15,672 bases of DNA, from NCBI GenBank assembly GCA_038133505.1, contig JAYPTI010000073.1:1-15672 (forward strand), written 5' to 3'. The notes beneath the pieces are model-generated. The model was not told the origin of the DNA. It made no database searches and saw only the letters and a list, made by a program, of their open reading frames with translations. Each line of letters opens with the position of its first letter. The first letter of the stretch is position 1. Both the position numbers and the translations under genes were made by a program. Shown here piece by piece: positions 1 to 7,403 of the stretch. The DNA comes from JAYQUR01 sp038133505 (lineage in GTDB: Bacteria > Pseudomonadota > Alphaproteobacteria > MPNO01 > UBA830).

Positions 1-384
1 CCCGCCCGCGGCGAAACGGGGCGTGTAGAGGACGAACAGGATGAAGCCGCCGAGCAGCATCTGGAGGATGCTCGATGACAAGGTCACGAAAATCTGCGCG
101 CCGGCGACGGCGCCGACAATGGAGCCGATGCAAAACGGCAGGATCAGGCTCTTCCTGACATAGCGCCACATCAGCACGGCGCGGCTCGTCCCCGCCCCGA
201 GCTGAACGACCGTGTGGACAGGTATCAGGATCAGCGGCGGGTAGAAGAACGCCATCGTCGCGAGCAGCATCAGCCCGCCGGCTGTGCCGGTGACGGTTCC
301 AAGAAAGGTCGTGATGAAGGCGGCGAAGGTGAGGCCCCAGAACAGCAGCGGGCCGGTATCGGGCACGCCGAGGAAACCCTCCAT
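1..384 (-). CDS. TauE/SafE family permease, partial (C-terminus beyond left edge)
   Basis: Only the first 128 codons are inside the window; the gene runs off the left edge. The translation is almost all hydrophobic segments and carries the family's conserved stretch after the second helix, IPVHTVVQLGAGTSRA (about residues 53-68), matching IPVHGVVQAGSNVTRS and VPTHAIVQIGSNFFRA in the two genes upstream. TauE/SafE proteins are inner-membrane carriers of about 250 residues linked to export or uptake of sulfite, sulfonates, sulfoacetate and other organic anions; the substrate here cannot be told. The ATG shares its A with the TGA stop of the preceding gene (TGATG), so translation is probably coupled. 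It is the third member of a tandem minus-strand set. Family call is firm; function is open. Confidence 0.88.
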   Translation of the reverse strand, partial: MEGFLGVPDTGPLLFWGLTFAAFITTFLGTVTGTAGGLMLLATMAFFYPPLILIPVHTVVQLGAGTSRAVLMWRYVRKSLILPFCIGSIVGAVAGAQIFVTLSSSILQMLLGGFILFVLYTPRFAAGG

Positions 385-1163
385 CAGAAGAAGCCCGATT
401 TTTCGGCGGCGCTCCACAACAGTCGGACCGACAGCACGGTGAGCGCGATCTGGAAAAGCCGCTTGAAGACGTCTTCGCGCATGACGGTGAGAAGCTTGAA
501 GCCGAGCCAGTTGCCGATGAAACCCGCCACGACCATCGCCGCCATCAGCGGCAGGTAGGTCATGAACGCAAAGCCGAGGAACCCGAACACGACGGCCTTC
601 AGCCCGTGGACGAACATCATGATGCAGGCGAGCGTGGCGACGAATTCGCGCCGGTCCTCGCTGACGCCGCGCACCCAGGGCGCGAGCAGCGAACCGGTCG
701 CGCCGATGAACATCGAGATGAAGGCGCCGACGACGCCGAGGACGAAAAACCTCTTGTTGGTCGGTTTGCCGACGGTGATCTGGGGCGACCAGCAGATATA
801 GAGCAGGAACGCGCCCAGTATCGCCTGCATGGCCGCGACCGGCAGTCCCACGACGATCCGCCCGCCGATCGCCGCGCCGACGAGCGCGCCCAGCGCGAAG
901 GGAAGGATCGCGGTCTTCTGGATCAGTTTCCGCGCGATGATGCTGCGCGTGACGTTGGAGCCTGCCTGGACGACGCCGTGAACCGGGATCAGTGCGACGG
1001 GCGGGAACACGGTCGCCATGACGCCGATCAGCAGAACGCCGCCGCCCAGCCCGGCGACGGTCCCGAGCGCCGACGTGAAGGCGGACAGGGCGGTGAACAT
1101 CAGAAACATCCAGCCGTCGATCTCGGGCGTGATGGACAGGAACCCAATGACGCCGTCGATCAC
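384..1163 (-). CDS. TauE/SafE family membrane permease
   Basis: A complete 259-residue protein, the usual length for the family, with about eight predicted membrane segments arranged as two similar halves. The family motif IPVHGVVQAGSNVTRS lies near residues 58-73, and a glycine-rich stretch (GTVAGLGGGVLLIG) precedes it. The start is GTG, overlapping the stop of the upstream permease by four bases (GTGA); the stop overlaps the next ATG by one base. The three permeases are therefore a single translational unit. Such proteins sit in the inner membrane and move small organic or sulfur-containing anions. No sulfite, taurine or sulfonate enzyme lies in the window to fix the substrate. Similarity to both neighbours suggests tandem duplication. 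Confidence 0.9.
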   Translation of the reverse strand: MIDGVIGFLSITPEIDGWMFLMFTALSAFTSALGTVAGLGGGVLLIGVMATVFPPVALIPVHGVVQAGSNVTRSIIARKLIQKTAILPFALGALVGAAIGGRIVVGLPVAAMQAILGAFLLYICWSPQITVGKPTNKRFFVLGVVGAFISMFIGATGSLLAPWVRGVSEDRREFVATLACIMMFVHGLKAVVFGFLGFAFMTYLPLMAAMVVAGFIGNWLGFKLLTVMREDVFKRLFQIALTVLSVRLLWSAAEKSGFF

Positions 1164-1933
1164 TTCATGGCCTCCAGGGCCGCGCCGTAGAGCAGGCGCA
1201 GCGCCGCGGCCGTCAGCACGATGTTAAAGCCCCAGCGGAAGATCTTTTCCGGCATCCAGTTGAGCAGGAAGCGGCCCGACCAGGTGCCGATGATGCCCGC
1301 GACGACCATGGCGACGAGGATCGTAACGTAGGGCGCGAACGCGAAACCGAGCAGGCCGAACATGATGATCTTCACGCCGTGCTGCCAGGACATGAAGGCG
1401 GCGTGTGTGGCGACGATGTTGTGCCTTTCGCCCGCGGACGCCTTGATGAACGGTGCGATCAGCGGGCCCGTCGCGCCGGCGAACATGGTCGCGAAGGAGG
1501 CGAGCCCGCCGACGATCCCGAACGTCGCGTGGGACGGGCGCGTAGCCTTCACCGAAGGCCCCCAAACGGCGTACAGCACGAACATGCCGATGATCGCCTG
1601 CAGGATGTGGCGCGGTAGCGCGACGACGATCTGGCCGCCGATCGCGGCGCCGATGACGGTGCCGATGACGAAAGGCAGCATCCACGTGTAGACGATATGC
1701 CGCCATAGCATGACCGCTCGGAAGAAGTTCGAGCCGATCTGCACGATCGCATGCGTCGGCACGATGGCGATTGCGGGCATGGTGGCAGCGAGGGCGGCGA
1801 TCGTCAGCGCGCCGCCGCCGAGGCCGAAAGCGGCGGACACGGCCGAGCCGAGAAAGCTGACCAGACACAGGACGACAAAGGACCACTCGGAGAGCCCAGG
1901 CGTGCTTGTCAGAATGTCATGACCGAGCGACAT
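1160..1933 (-). CDS. TauE/SafE family membrane permease, first gene of the tandem set
   Basis: A complete 257-residue polytopic membrane protein of the TauE/SafE family, with the conserved VPTHAIVQIGSNFFRA segment near residues 58-73 and a glycine-rich first repeat (AAFGLGGGALT). It is the most upstream of three consecutive paralogs and overlaps the next by four bases. The ATG at 1933 has no convincing Shine-Dalgarno sequence. Instead, a TATACT hexamer sits only 11 bases upstream, so either the mRNA is nearly leaderless or the hexamer is chance. A terminator for the preceding TRAP genes lies just upstream, so this set probably has its own promoter. The substrate is unknown; organic anions or sulfur oxyanions are the family norm. 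Confidence 0.9.
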   Translation of the reverse strand: MSLGHDILTSTPGLSEWSFVVLCLVSFLGSAVSAAFGLGGGALTIAALAATMPAIAIVPTHAIVQIGSNFFRAVMLWRHIVYTWMLPFVIGTVIGAAIGGQIVVALPRHILQAIIGMFVLYAVWGPSVKATRPSHATFGIVGGLASFATMFAGATGPLIAPFIKASAGERHNIVATHAAFMSWQHGVKIIMFGLLGFAFAPYVTILVAMVVAGIIGTWSGRFLLNWMPEKIFRWGFNIVLTAAALRLLYGAALEAMK

Positions 1934-1944
1934 GGAGGTCCGCC

Positions 1945-1950
1945 AGTATA
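1945..1950 (-). promoter_or_regulatory. candidate -10 hexamer (TATACT) of the permease set
   Basis: On the minus strand TATACT occurs 11 bases before the ATG of the first permease gene and downstream of the TRAP terminator. The upstream region at 16-18 bases shows only a poor -35 (around CTTCCG). If used, transcription would begin within a few bases of the start codon. This is weak evidence from one hexamer. Confidence 0.3.
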
Positions 1951-1986
1951 CACCTCTGCCGCCGGACGGAAGCGGAATCGCAGTTC

Positions 1987-2021
1987 AAAAAAGAAACCGC
2001 CCGTCACAGGCCGGGCGGTTT
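1987..2021 (-). terminator. Rho-independent terminator of the TRAP permease genes
   Basis: A perfect 10-bp inverted repeat (AAACCGCCCG / CGGGCGGTTT, 1994-2003 and 2012-2021) with an 8-base loop is followed, in minus-strand direction, by C and then six T residues (complement of 1987-1992). It lies 25 bases beyond the stop of the large TRAP permease, so it should end the TRAP transcript and separate it from the TauE-type permeases. Confidence 0.88.
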
Positions 2022-2046
2022 GCCGTCTCGACTGGTGGTCGATCCT

Positions 2047-3360
2047 CTACATCAGGCTCGGGAGCCAGAGCGCGAGGCCCGGCTGCCACACGAGGATCAG
2101 GATGAGGATGGTGTCGCAGACCAGGAACGGGAACGCCGCGCTCGCCACCTGGAAAAGGGTTGTACCCTTCGGCGCGACGCCGATCATCACGTACAGCAAT
2201 AGTCCGAACGGCGGCGTCGTCCCCGCCATTTCGATCGTCATCAGCACGAACAGGCCGAACCAGACGAGGTCGAAGCCGAGATGGCCGGCGAGCGGGAAGA
2301 AGATCGGCACCGTTATCAGCATCATCGACGTCGCGTCCATGAACATGCCGAGCAGCAGCAGCACGAAGAACATGACGAGCAGCACCATGAGGCGGTGCAC
2401 GTCGAAGCCCGTCGCCCATTCGATCATCCCGGCACTCGCGCCCGAATAGGCGAGAAGCTGGCTGAACACGGTCGAGTTCATCAGGATGAAGAAGACCATC
2501 GCCGCGACCCGGATGGTGCCGTCGACGGAGGTGACGACCGCCTTGGTGGTCAGGACGCCAAACGCCGTCGCGAGGATCATGACGGCGAATACGCCGATGG
2601 CCGCGGCTTCGGTCGGCGTCGCCCAGCCGAAGATGATGAAGCCCACCACCATGAAGACGACGAAGCTCATCGGCAGGATGTTAGTGCAGACGAGCTTGAG
2701 CTTTCCCGACCACGGGATCGGCTCCACGTCGTAGGCGGGCGCGCCCTTGGGGTTCCACCAGAGCTGAAGCGCGATCATGCCCGCGTAGAGCCCGGCGAGG
2801 GTGAAGCCGGGAAGAAGGCCGGCGATCAGCAGGCGGCCCACATCGATGCTGGCGATGCTGGCGAGCAGCACGCCGAGCGCCGACGGCGGAATGATCATCG
2901 CGAGGCCGCCGGTGCCGAGGATCGGCCCCATCGACATGCGCTTGTTGTAGCCGCGGCGCTGCATCTCCGGGACCATCAGCGAGCCGAGCATTGCGGTGTT
3001 TGCCATCGACGAACCGGTCAGCGTCGAAAAGATCGCGCCGCCCGCGACGGTGAGGAAGCAGAGCCGGCCGGGAAGGCGGCCGAACAGGGCATCGAGGCCG
3101 TCGAAGACGCGGATCGCGAGCCCCGTGTGGAAGAAGATCGATCCCATCAGGATGAACATGGGGACCGGTCCCAACGTGAACCGCGTTATCAGGATCGTCG
3201 AGTTGTCGACGACCTGCAGGATGCTGTCCGGATCCCATCCGGTGAAGTAGAGCCAGCCGATGATGTTGGTGGTGAGAAACGCGATGGCGACGGGAACGCC
3301 GATCGCCATCATGAAGATGATCATGCCCAGCAGGAAGGCGAACGCCCAATACCATTCCAT
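2047..3360 (-). CDS. TRAP transporter large permease subunit (DctM family)
   Basis: A 437-residue inner-membrane protein, the normal size for a TRAP large subunit with about 12 membrane segments. It forms the Na+-coupled transport channel that accepts substrate from the periplasmic binding protein. Family signatures are clear: GSSMANTAMLGSLMVPEM (about 116-133) and GTGGLAMIIPPSALGVLLAS (about 149-168). I chose the ATG at 3360 (MEWYWAFAF), which begins with a hydrophobic helix two bases after the stop of the small permease. The frame stays open further upstream, but that extension is arginine-rich shadow of the small permease gene. Downstream is a good terminator. The substrate is not predictable from this subunit; TRAP systems usually carry carboxylates, sugar acids or related anions. 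Confidence 0.95.
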   Translation of the reverse strand: MEWYWAFAFLLGMIIFMMAIGVPVAIAFLTTNIIGWLYFTGWDPDSILQVVDNSTILITRFTLGPVPMFILMGSIFFHTGLAIRVFDGLDALFGRLPGRLCFLTVAGGAIFSTLTGSSMANTAMLGSLMVPEMQRRGYNKRMSMGPILGTGGLAMIIPPSALGVLLASIASIDVGRLLIAGLLPGFTLAGLYAGMIALQLWWNPKGAPAYDVEPIPWSGKLKLVCTNILPMSFVVFMVVGFIIFGWATPTEAAAIGVFAVMILATAFGVLTTKAVVTSVDGTIRVAAMVFFILMNSTVFSQLLAYSGASAGMIEWATGFDVHRLMVLLVMFFVLLLLGMFMDATSMMLITVPIFFPLAGHLGFDLVWFGLFVLMTIEMAGTTPPFGLLLYVMIGVAPKGTTLFQVASAAFPFLVCDTILILILVWQPGLALWLPSLM

Positions 3361-3362
3361 GG

Positions 3363-3875
3363 TCAGACGTTCTCCCGCGTTTCGGTGCGATCGGTGTACA
3401 TCGTGTCGACCCCGATCAGATAGCGTCCGAACTCCACCGCTACGAGGAAGAACGAGATCGGCAGCGGCAGGATCAGCACCCAGAGAGGAATGTCCACTGC
3501 CCGGACGTCGAGCGTGCCCTCGACGATCGCGGTATGCAGGACGGAATAGGAATACCAGCAGAAAATAAGCGAGGAGACGATGCAGATCGTGTAGGCGACC
3601 TTCTCCACGACGAGCCTGGGCCCCGGCGCCATCAGCGTGGTGAGCGCATCGATGAATACGTGCCCCTTGGCGCGAACGAGGTAGGGCGACGCGAGCATCG
3701 CGAACCACAGCAACGCGTATTCGACGACCATTACCGACGCTGACCACGGCTTCAGGCCGACGAGGCGAACCAGGACGTCTACGACGATAAGGATGAAGAC
3801 CAGGAAAACGAGGATGCCTGCGGCAATCCGCATATACTGGATCAGGCCATTATAAGCGGCAATGAGACCCTTCAA
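3363..3875 (-). CDS. TRAP transporter small permease subunit (DctQ family)
   Basis: A 170-residue protein with four predicted membrane helices, the standard DctQ layout. It pairs with the large permease immediately downstream (2-base gap) and scaffolds the membrane complex. The family's LVRAKGHVFIDALTTLM segment (about residues 71-87) between the second and third helices is well preserved. The start is TTG (MKGLIAAYNGL). It is supported by a strong ribosome-binding sequence, AGGGGGAG, five bns-length positions upstream in the leader (four bases, TCAC, separate it from TTG), while no ATG or GTG in frame nearby has one. The gene is the first of the minus-strand TRAP transcript and faces the binding-protein gene across the shared control region. 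Confidence 0.93.
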   Translation of the reverse strand: MKGLIAAYNGLIQYMRIAAGILVFLVFILIVVDVLVRLVGLKPWSASVMVVEYALLWFAMLASPYLVRAKGHVFIDALTTLMAPGPRLVVEKVAYTICIVSSLIFCWYSYSVLHTAIVEGTLDVRAVDIPLWVLILPLPISFFLVAVEFGRYLIGVDTMYTDRTETRENV

Positions 3876-4106
3876 GTGACTCCCCCTGCGGAAATCGTTG
3901 TTATTTTGACCGCGCGTTTTTTCCGCGCGTAATCCGGTTGCCGATCAAGCTGAAGGCTTGGGAAAAGGAAATCAAGCGGGAAAAATGGCGTTAAATCAAA
4001 TTCCTGCGGATTTGCGGTTGGGGCGACGGATCTAAAAGGACTTTAGGACCTGATCGCGCCGTGGCATTATGCGCGCAATCAAACAACCAGTGGAGGAAAC
4101 GATCCT
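3876..4106. promoter_or_regulatory. divergent control region between TRAP permease and binding-protein genes
   Basis: These 231 bases are visibly richer in A and T than the flanking genes and must hold both divergent promoters. Visible structure: a CGCGCG / CGCGCG pair around a T-run (3911-3916 and 3924-3929); CAAGC-tgaag-GCTTG (3946-3960); CTAAA-aggac-TTTAG (4032-4046); and a repeated CCTGCGGA (3885-3892 and 4003-4010). A possible promoter for the binding protein is TTTAGG (4042-4047), 17 bases, CATTAT (4065-4070), which would overlap the third palindrome. The plus-strand leader ends with GGAGG at 4092-4096, ten bases before the ATG. I see no confident promoter for the minus strand. The palindromes are possible operators, but no regulator gene lies in the window. 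Confidence 0.5.
3880..3887 (-). promoter_or_regulatory. strong ribosome-binding site that fixes a TTG start
   Basis: AGGGGGAG on the minus strand, four bases before TTG at 3875. This is the best Shine-Dalgarno match near the start of the small TRAP permease and argues for the rare TTG codon as the true start. Confidence 0.7.
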
Positions 4107-5126
4107 ATGACTATCAGTGTGAAAAATCTCGCCGTTGCGGCGACGGCCGTTGCGGCGCTCGGCGCGTTCAGCGCGCCCGCGTTCTCGGCTACCGCGCTCA
4201 AGACGCTTGCTTGCTTCCAGCGCAATCACGATTACGTGCAGTCGCTTCATACCGCGTTCATCGAGCCGTTGAACAAGGCCGGCGGCGAAGTCAGCATCCG
4301 CTATCTCGGCGGCCCGGAAGTCACGCCGCGCCAGAAGGCGGCCGGTGCGCTCCAGCGCGGACTCGTCGACGTCCTGTTCTGCCCGGGTGCGTATTACGGC
4401 GGCCAGCTCGCCGAAGCGCGTCTGTTGGGCGCTCACAACGTCTCGATTCCGGACGTTCGCAAGAACGGCGGTTGGGCGATGCTCCAGGAAGCGTGGGCAA
4501 AGGGCCTCAACGCGCACTTCCTCGCCTGGACCCACGACAAGGGCCAGCGGTTCTTCGTCTACACGAAGTTCGAGCCCAAGCTCAGCAAGACCACCGGTAT
4601 CGACCTGAACGGCGTCAAGATGCGGTCGACGGGCCTGTACAAGGCCTTCATGAAGGCGATGGGCGCGACGCCGGTCGTCATCTCGCCCGGCGACGTGTAC
4701 TCCGCACTCGAGCGCGGCGTGGTCGACGGCGTTGCGTGGCCGTGGGGCTCGATGGCTTCCTACGGTTGGGAAAAGTTCCTGAAATACCGTATCGAGCCCG
4801 AGTTCTTCGGCGCGACGATGACGCTTCTCGTCAACAAGAAGAAGTGGGACAGCCTCACGCCGGCCGGCCGCGACCAGCTGACCAAAGCTGCCGCTGCGTA
4901 CGAAGCCGCGGCTGACGGTCTGATCGTCGAGAAGGGCCATGCCGATGACGCGAAGCTCAAGGCGGCGGGCATCAAGACGATCAAGCTCGAAGGCGAATAT
5001 GCCCGTGCCTATCTCAAGACCATTTACGAGGCCAAGTGGGCGGAGAACGACGCGCAGCGCGCCAAGTTCGTCGTCGACTACGACAAGCTGAAGTCGAAGA
5101 TGTACACCCCGGGCGGCGGCAGCTGA
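4107..5126 (+). CDS. TRAP transporter periplasmic substrate-binding protein (DctP family)
   Basis: A 339-residue secreted protein. The N-terminus is a textbook signal peptide: basic start, hydrophobic run, and AFSA as the likely cleavage site near residue 28. The mature part follows the DctP family, with the substrate-gripping arginine in KMRSTG (R173), which in characterised relatives forms a salt bridge to the ligand carboxylate, and the later GDVYSALERGVVDGVAWPW block (about 195-213). It delivers ligand to the two membrane subunits encoded divergently at 2047-3875. Two cysteines of the mature protein (C36, C92) might form a disulfide. A strong terminator follows, so it is probably transcribed alone and more heavily than the permeases, as is common for binding proteins. 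The ligand is likely an organic acid; its identity is not visible. Confidence 0.95.
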   Translation: MTISVKNLAVAATAVAALGAFSAPAFSATALKTLACFQRNHDYVQSLHTAFIEPLNKAGGEVSIRYLGGPEVTPRQKAAGALQRGLVDVLFCPGAYYGGQLAEARLLGAHNVSIPDVRKNGGWAMLQEAWAKGLNAHFLAWTHDKGQRFFVYTKFEPKLSKTTGIDLNGVKMRSTGLYKAFMKAMGATPVVISPGDVYSALERGVVDGVAWPWGSMASYGWEKFLKYRIEPEFFGATMTLLVNKKKWDSLTPAGRDQLTKAAAAYEAAADGLIVEKGHADDAKLKAAGIKTIKLEGEYARAYLKTIYEAKWAENDAQRAKFVVDYDKLKSKMYTPGGGS

Positions 5127-5150
5127 TCCCGGCGCTCAGCGCGTGAAAAG

Positions 5151-5186
5151 ACGGCGCCGCCCGATGGGCGGCGCCGTTTTCGTTTT
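5151..5186 (+). terminator. Rho-independent terminator after the TRAP binding protein
   Basis: A perfect 12-bp stem (ACGGCGCCGCCC, 5151-5162, with its complement 5166-5177) closed by a GAT triloop and followed by TTTCGTTTT. It begins 24 bases after the binding-protein stop. The stem is preceded by AAAAG, so partial function in the other direction is possible, but no minus-strand gene needs it. Confidence 0.92.
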
Positions 5187-5263
5187 GCGGTGGGGCACTG
5201 TGGCTTCCAACGCTCGCCCCGATGGCTTAAACATCCGGCGGACCAGAAAAGAGAGAACGCGTA

Positions 5264-6490
5264 ATGTCTGAAACCTCAGGCCCGCTTTCGGGCGTCACCG
5301 TCGTCGATCTGACCCGCGTGCTCGCGGGCCCGACCTGCACGCAGATCCTCGGCGACCTAGGCGCCGACATCATCAAGATCGAGCGGCCCGGCGCCGGCGA
5401 CGACACCCGCAAGTTCGCGCCGCCGTTCGTGAAGGACGGCGACGGCAACGACACGTCCGAAAGTTCGTACTTCATGGGCGCCAACCGCAACAAGCGGTCG
5501 GTCGCGCTCGACATCTCGAAGCCCGAGGGCCAGGACATCGTGCGCCAGATGGCGCAGAAGGCCGATGCGCTGGTCGAGAATTTCAAGACCGGCAACCTCG
5601 CGCGCTACAAGCTCGGCTACGACGACCTGAAGGGCGCCAATCCGAAGCTCGTCTACTGCTCGGTGACCGGCTTCGGCCAGACCGGTCCCTACGCCGAAAG
5701 GCCCGGCTACGACTTCCTGATGCAGGGCATGGCCGGCATGATGTCGATCACGGGTGAGCCCGAAGGCGAGCCGCAGAAGGTGGGCGTGCCGATCGCCGAC
5801 ATCATGGCCGGCATGTATGCCGCCGTCTCCGTCAACGCCGCGCTGCGTCACGCTGCGGTGACGGGCGAGGGGCAATATATCGACATCGGCATGATGGACA
5901 CCACGGTCGCGATGCTGGCCAACGCCGGCATGAACTATATCCACGGCGGCATGCTGGGGCGCCTCGGCAATGCGCATCCGAATATCGTGCCCTATCAGCC
6001 GTTCAAGACCGCCGACGGCTACATCATCGTTGCCATCGGCAACGACACCCAGTTCCAGCGCTTCTGCGCGATGGCGGGGTGCCAGGAGTTGGCGGAGGAT
6101 CCCCAGTTCTCGACGAACGCGTCCCGCGTGCGGAACCGAGAGATCATCGTTCCCATCCTTGGCAAAGTGTTCGAGGCCCGCACGTCAGCCGACTGGCTCG
6201 GCTCGCTCGAGGCCGAAAAGATCGGCTGCGGGCCGATCAACAATCTCCAGCAGGTATTCGACGACCCGCACGTCAAGGCGCGCGAGATGGTCGTCAACGT
6301 CCCCCATCCGCTGGCCGGGCCCGAGGGGGCAGCGCTGATCGCGAGCCCGATGAAGTTCACCGGGACGCCGGTCCAGTACCGCTATGCGCCCCCGATGATC
6401 GGACAGCAGACCGAAGAGGTGCTGCGCGAGCAGCTCGGCCTCGGCGACGGCGACCTCGCCGACCTGCGCGAAAAGGGCATCATCGGCTGA
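5264..6490 (+). CDS. CaiB/BaiF family (class III) CoA transferase
   Basis: A 408-residue cytoplasmic enzyme of normal family length. It begins with the hallmark PLSGVTVVDLTRVLAGP (7-23) and GDLGADIIKIERPG, then NRNKRSVALD, VTGFGQTGPYAERPGYD (134-150) and GVPIADIMAGMYA. In this last motif D179 aligns with the aspartate that carries the acyl anhydride/CoA thioester intermediate in formyl-CoA transferase. The reaction is transfer of CoA from an acyl-CoA to a free organic acid; which acids cannot be read from sequence. The ATG at 5264 follows a purine-rich leader (AAAAGAGAGAA). A terminator upstream means it starts a new transcript, probably shared with the EamA gene 25 bases downstream. It may activate an acid brought in by the adjacent TRAP system (inference). 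Confidence 0.95.
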   Translation: MSETSGPLSGVTVVDLTRVLAGPTCTQILGDLGADIIKIERPGAGDDTRKFAPPFVKDGDGNDTSESSYFMGANRNKRSVALDISKPEGQDIVRQMAQKADALVENFKTGNLARYKLGYDDLKGANPKLVYCSVTGFGQTGPYAERPGYDFLMQGMAGMMSITGEPEGEPQKVGVPIADIMAGMYAAVSVNAALRHAAVTGEGQYIDIGMMDTTVAMLANAGMNYIHGGMLGRLGNAHPNIVPYQPFKTADGYIIVAIGNDTQFQRFCAMAGCQELAEDPQFSTNASRVRNREIIVPILGKVFEARTSADWLGSLEAEKIGCGPINNLQQVFDDPHVKAREMVVNVPHPLAGPEGAALIASPMKFTGTPVQYRYAPPMIGQQTEEVLREQLGLGDGDLADLREKGIIG

Positions 6491-6515
6491 TATCGGTATC
6501 GACCCGGCTCGCGAG

Positions 6516-7403
6516 ATGACGCGCAATCAGTGGATAGCGCTCGCGCTGCTCGGGTTCTGCGGGCTCGGATGGGGGATCGCGACGCCGATCGCCAAGGTGG
6601 CGACGACGGGCGGCGTTCCGCCGCTGGGCTACGTGTTCTGGGTGGCGCTGGGTTCGGCGCTGATCCTGTCGTCCATCTGCCTTCTTCGCCGGCAGCGCCC
6701 GGGCATCACGGCGCAGCATATCCGCTACTACGCGATCATCGGCGGCCTGCGCATCGTGTGCGCGAACGTCGTCTGGTACACGACGGTCAAGTACGTGCCG
6801 GTCGGCGCGCTGGCGGTCGTGCTGGGGCTGACCCCGATCTGCACCTACGCCGTCAGCCTGGCGCTCCGGATGGAAACGTTCGCGGCGGTGCGCACGGCGG
6901 GGCTCAGCCTCGGCTTCGTCGGCGTCCTGATGTTCGTCGGTCCCAAGGAAAGCCTGCCCGATCCGTCGATGATCCCGTGGATCGCTTTCGGTCTCCTCGC
7001 GCCGCTGACATACGCGCTGGCGAACGTGCTGATCGAGCGCATGCGGCCCGAAACCGGCAATTCGCTGACGCTGACGACCGGGATGGTCTGGTTCGGCGCG
7101 CTGTTCATGCTGCCGGTGTGCCTTGCCGCCGGCGCGTTTCACGTTCCCCAGTGGCCGTTCGGCAAGCCTGACGTCGCGGTTCTGGTCCATGCCGTGATCT
7201 CCGGGTTTTCGTTCTTCGCCCTGTTCGAGATGATCCGACTGTCGGGCCCGACCTTTTCCTCGCAGCTCAACTACATCGTGACCTTTACCGGCGTCGTCAC
7301 CGGCATCCTCTTTTTCGGCGAGGCGCCGAGCCTGTGGGTCTGGGGCGGGACGGCATGCGTCTTCGCCGGCGTCGCGCTCGTCAACCGGCGGGCACGGACC
7401 TGA
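6516..7403 (+). CDS. EamA/DMT superfamily transporter
   Basis: A 295-residue protein with about ten membrane helices built from two EamA repeats: the first opens with GFCGLGWGIATPIAKVA (about residues 13-29), the second around residues 155-290. This is the drug/metabolite transporter fold (RhaT/YdcZ-like exporters of amino acids and metabolites) in the inner membrane. The ATG at 6516 lies 25 bases after the CoA transferase stop with no strong ribosome-binding sequence, so expression may depend on upstream translation. Its stop TGA shares a base with the ATG of the ChaC-like gene (TGATG). The coupling suggests export linked to gamma-glutamyl or glutathione metabolism, but this is only positional evidence. 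Confidence 0.92.
   Translation: MTRNQWIALALLGFCGLGWGIATPIAKVATTGGVPPLGYVFWVALGSALILSSICLLRRQRPGITAQHIRYYAIIGGLRIVCANVVWYTTVKYVPVGALAVVLGLTPICTYAVSLALRMETFAAVRTAGLSLGFVGVLMFVGPKESLPDPSMIPWIAFGLLAPLTYALANVLIERMRPETGNSLTLTTGMVWFGALFMLPVCLAAGAFHVPQWPFGKPDVAVLVHAVISGFSFFALFEMIRLSGPTFSSQLNYIVTFTGVVTGILFFGEAPSLWVWGGTACVFAGVALVNRRART

Noticed and set aside
2281..3423. Plus-strand frame of 380 codons opposite the large TRAP permease
   Set aside because: Highly charged His/Asp/Glu/Arg composition with no motif; it is the complement of a clear membrane protein gene.
3361..3747. N-terminal extension of the large TRAP permease by 129 codons
   Set aside because: The added part is arginine-rich and overlaps the small permease gene in another frame; the family length and membrane start fit the ATG at 3360.
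5127..5263. Promoter for the CoA transferase between the terminator and the gene
   Set aside because: A promoter must be near, but the best match (TTCCAA, 16 bases, TTAAAC) is too weak to list as a feature.
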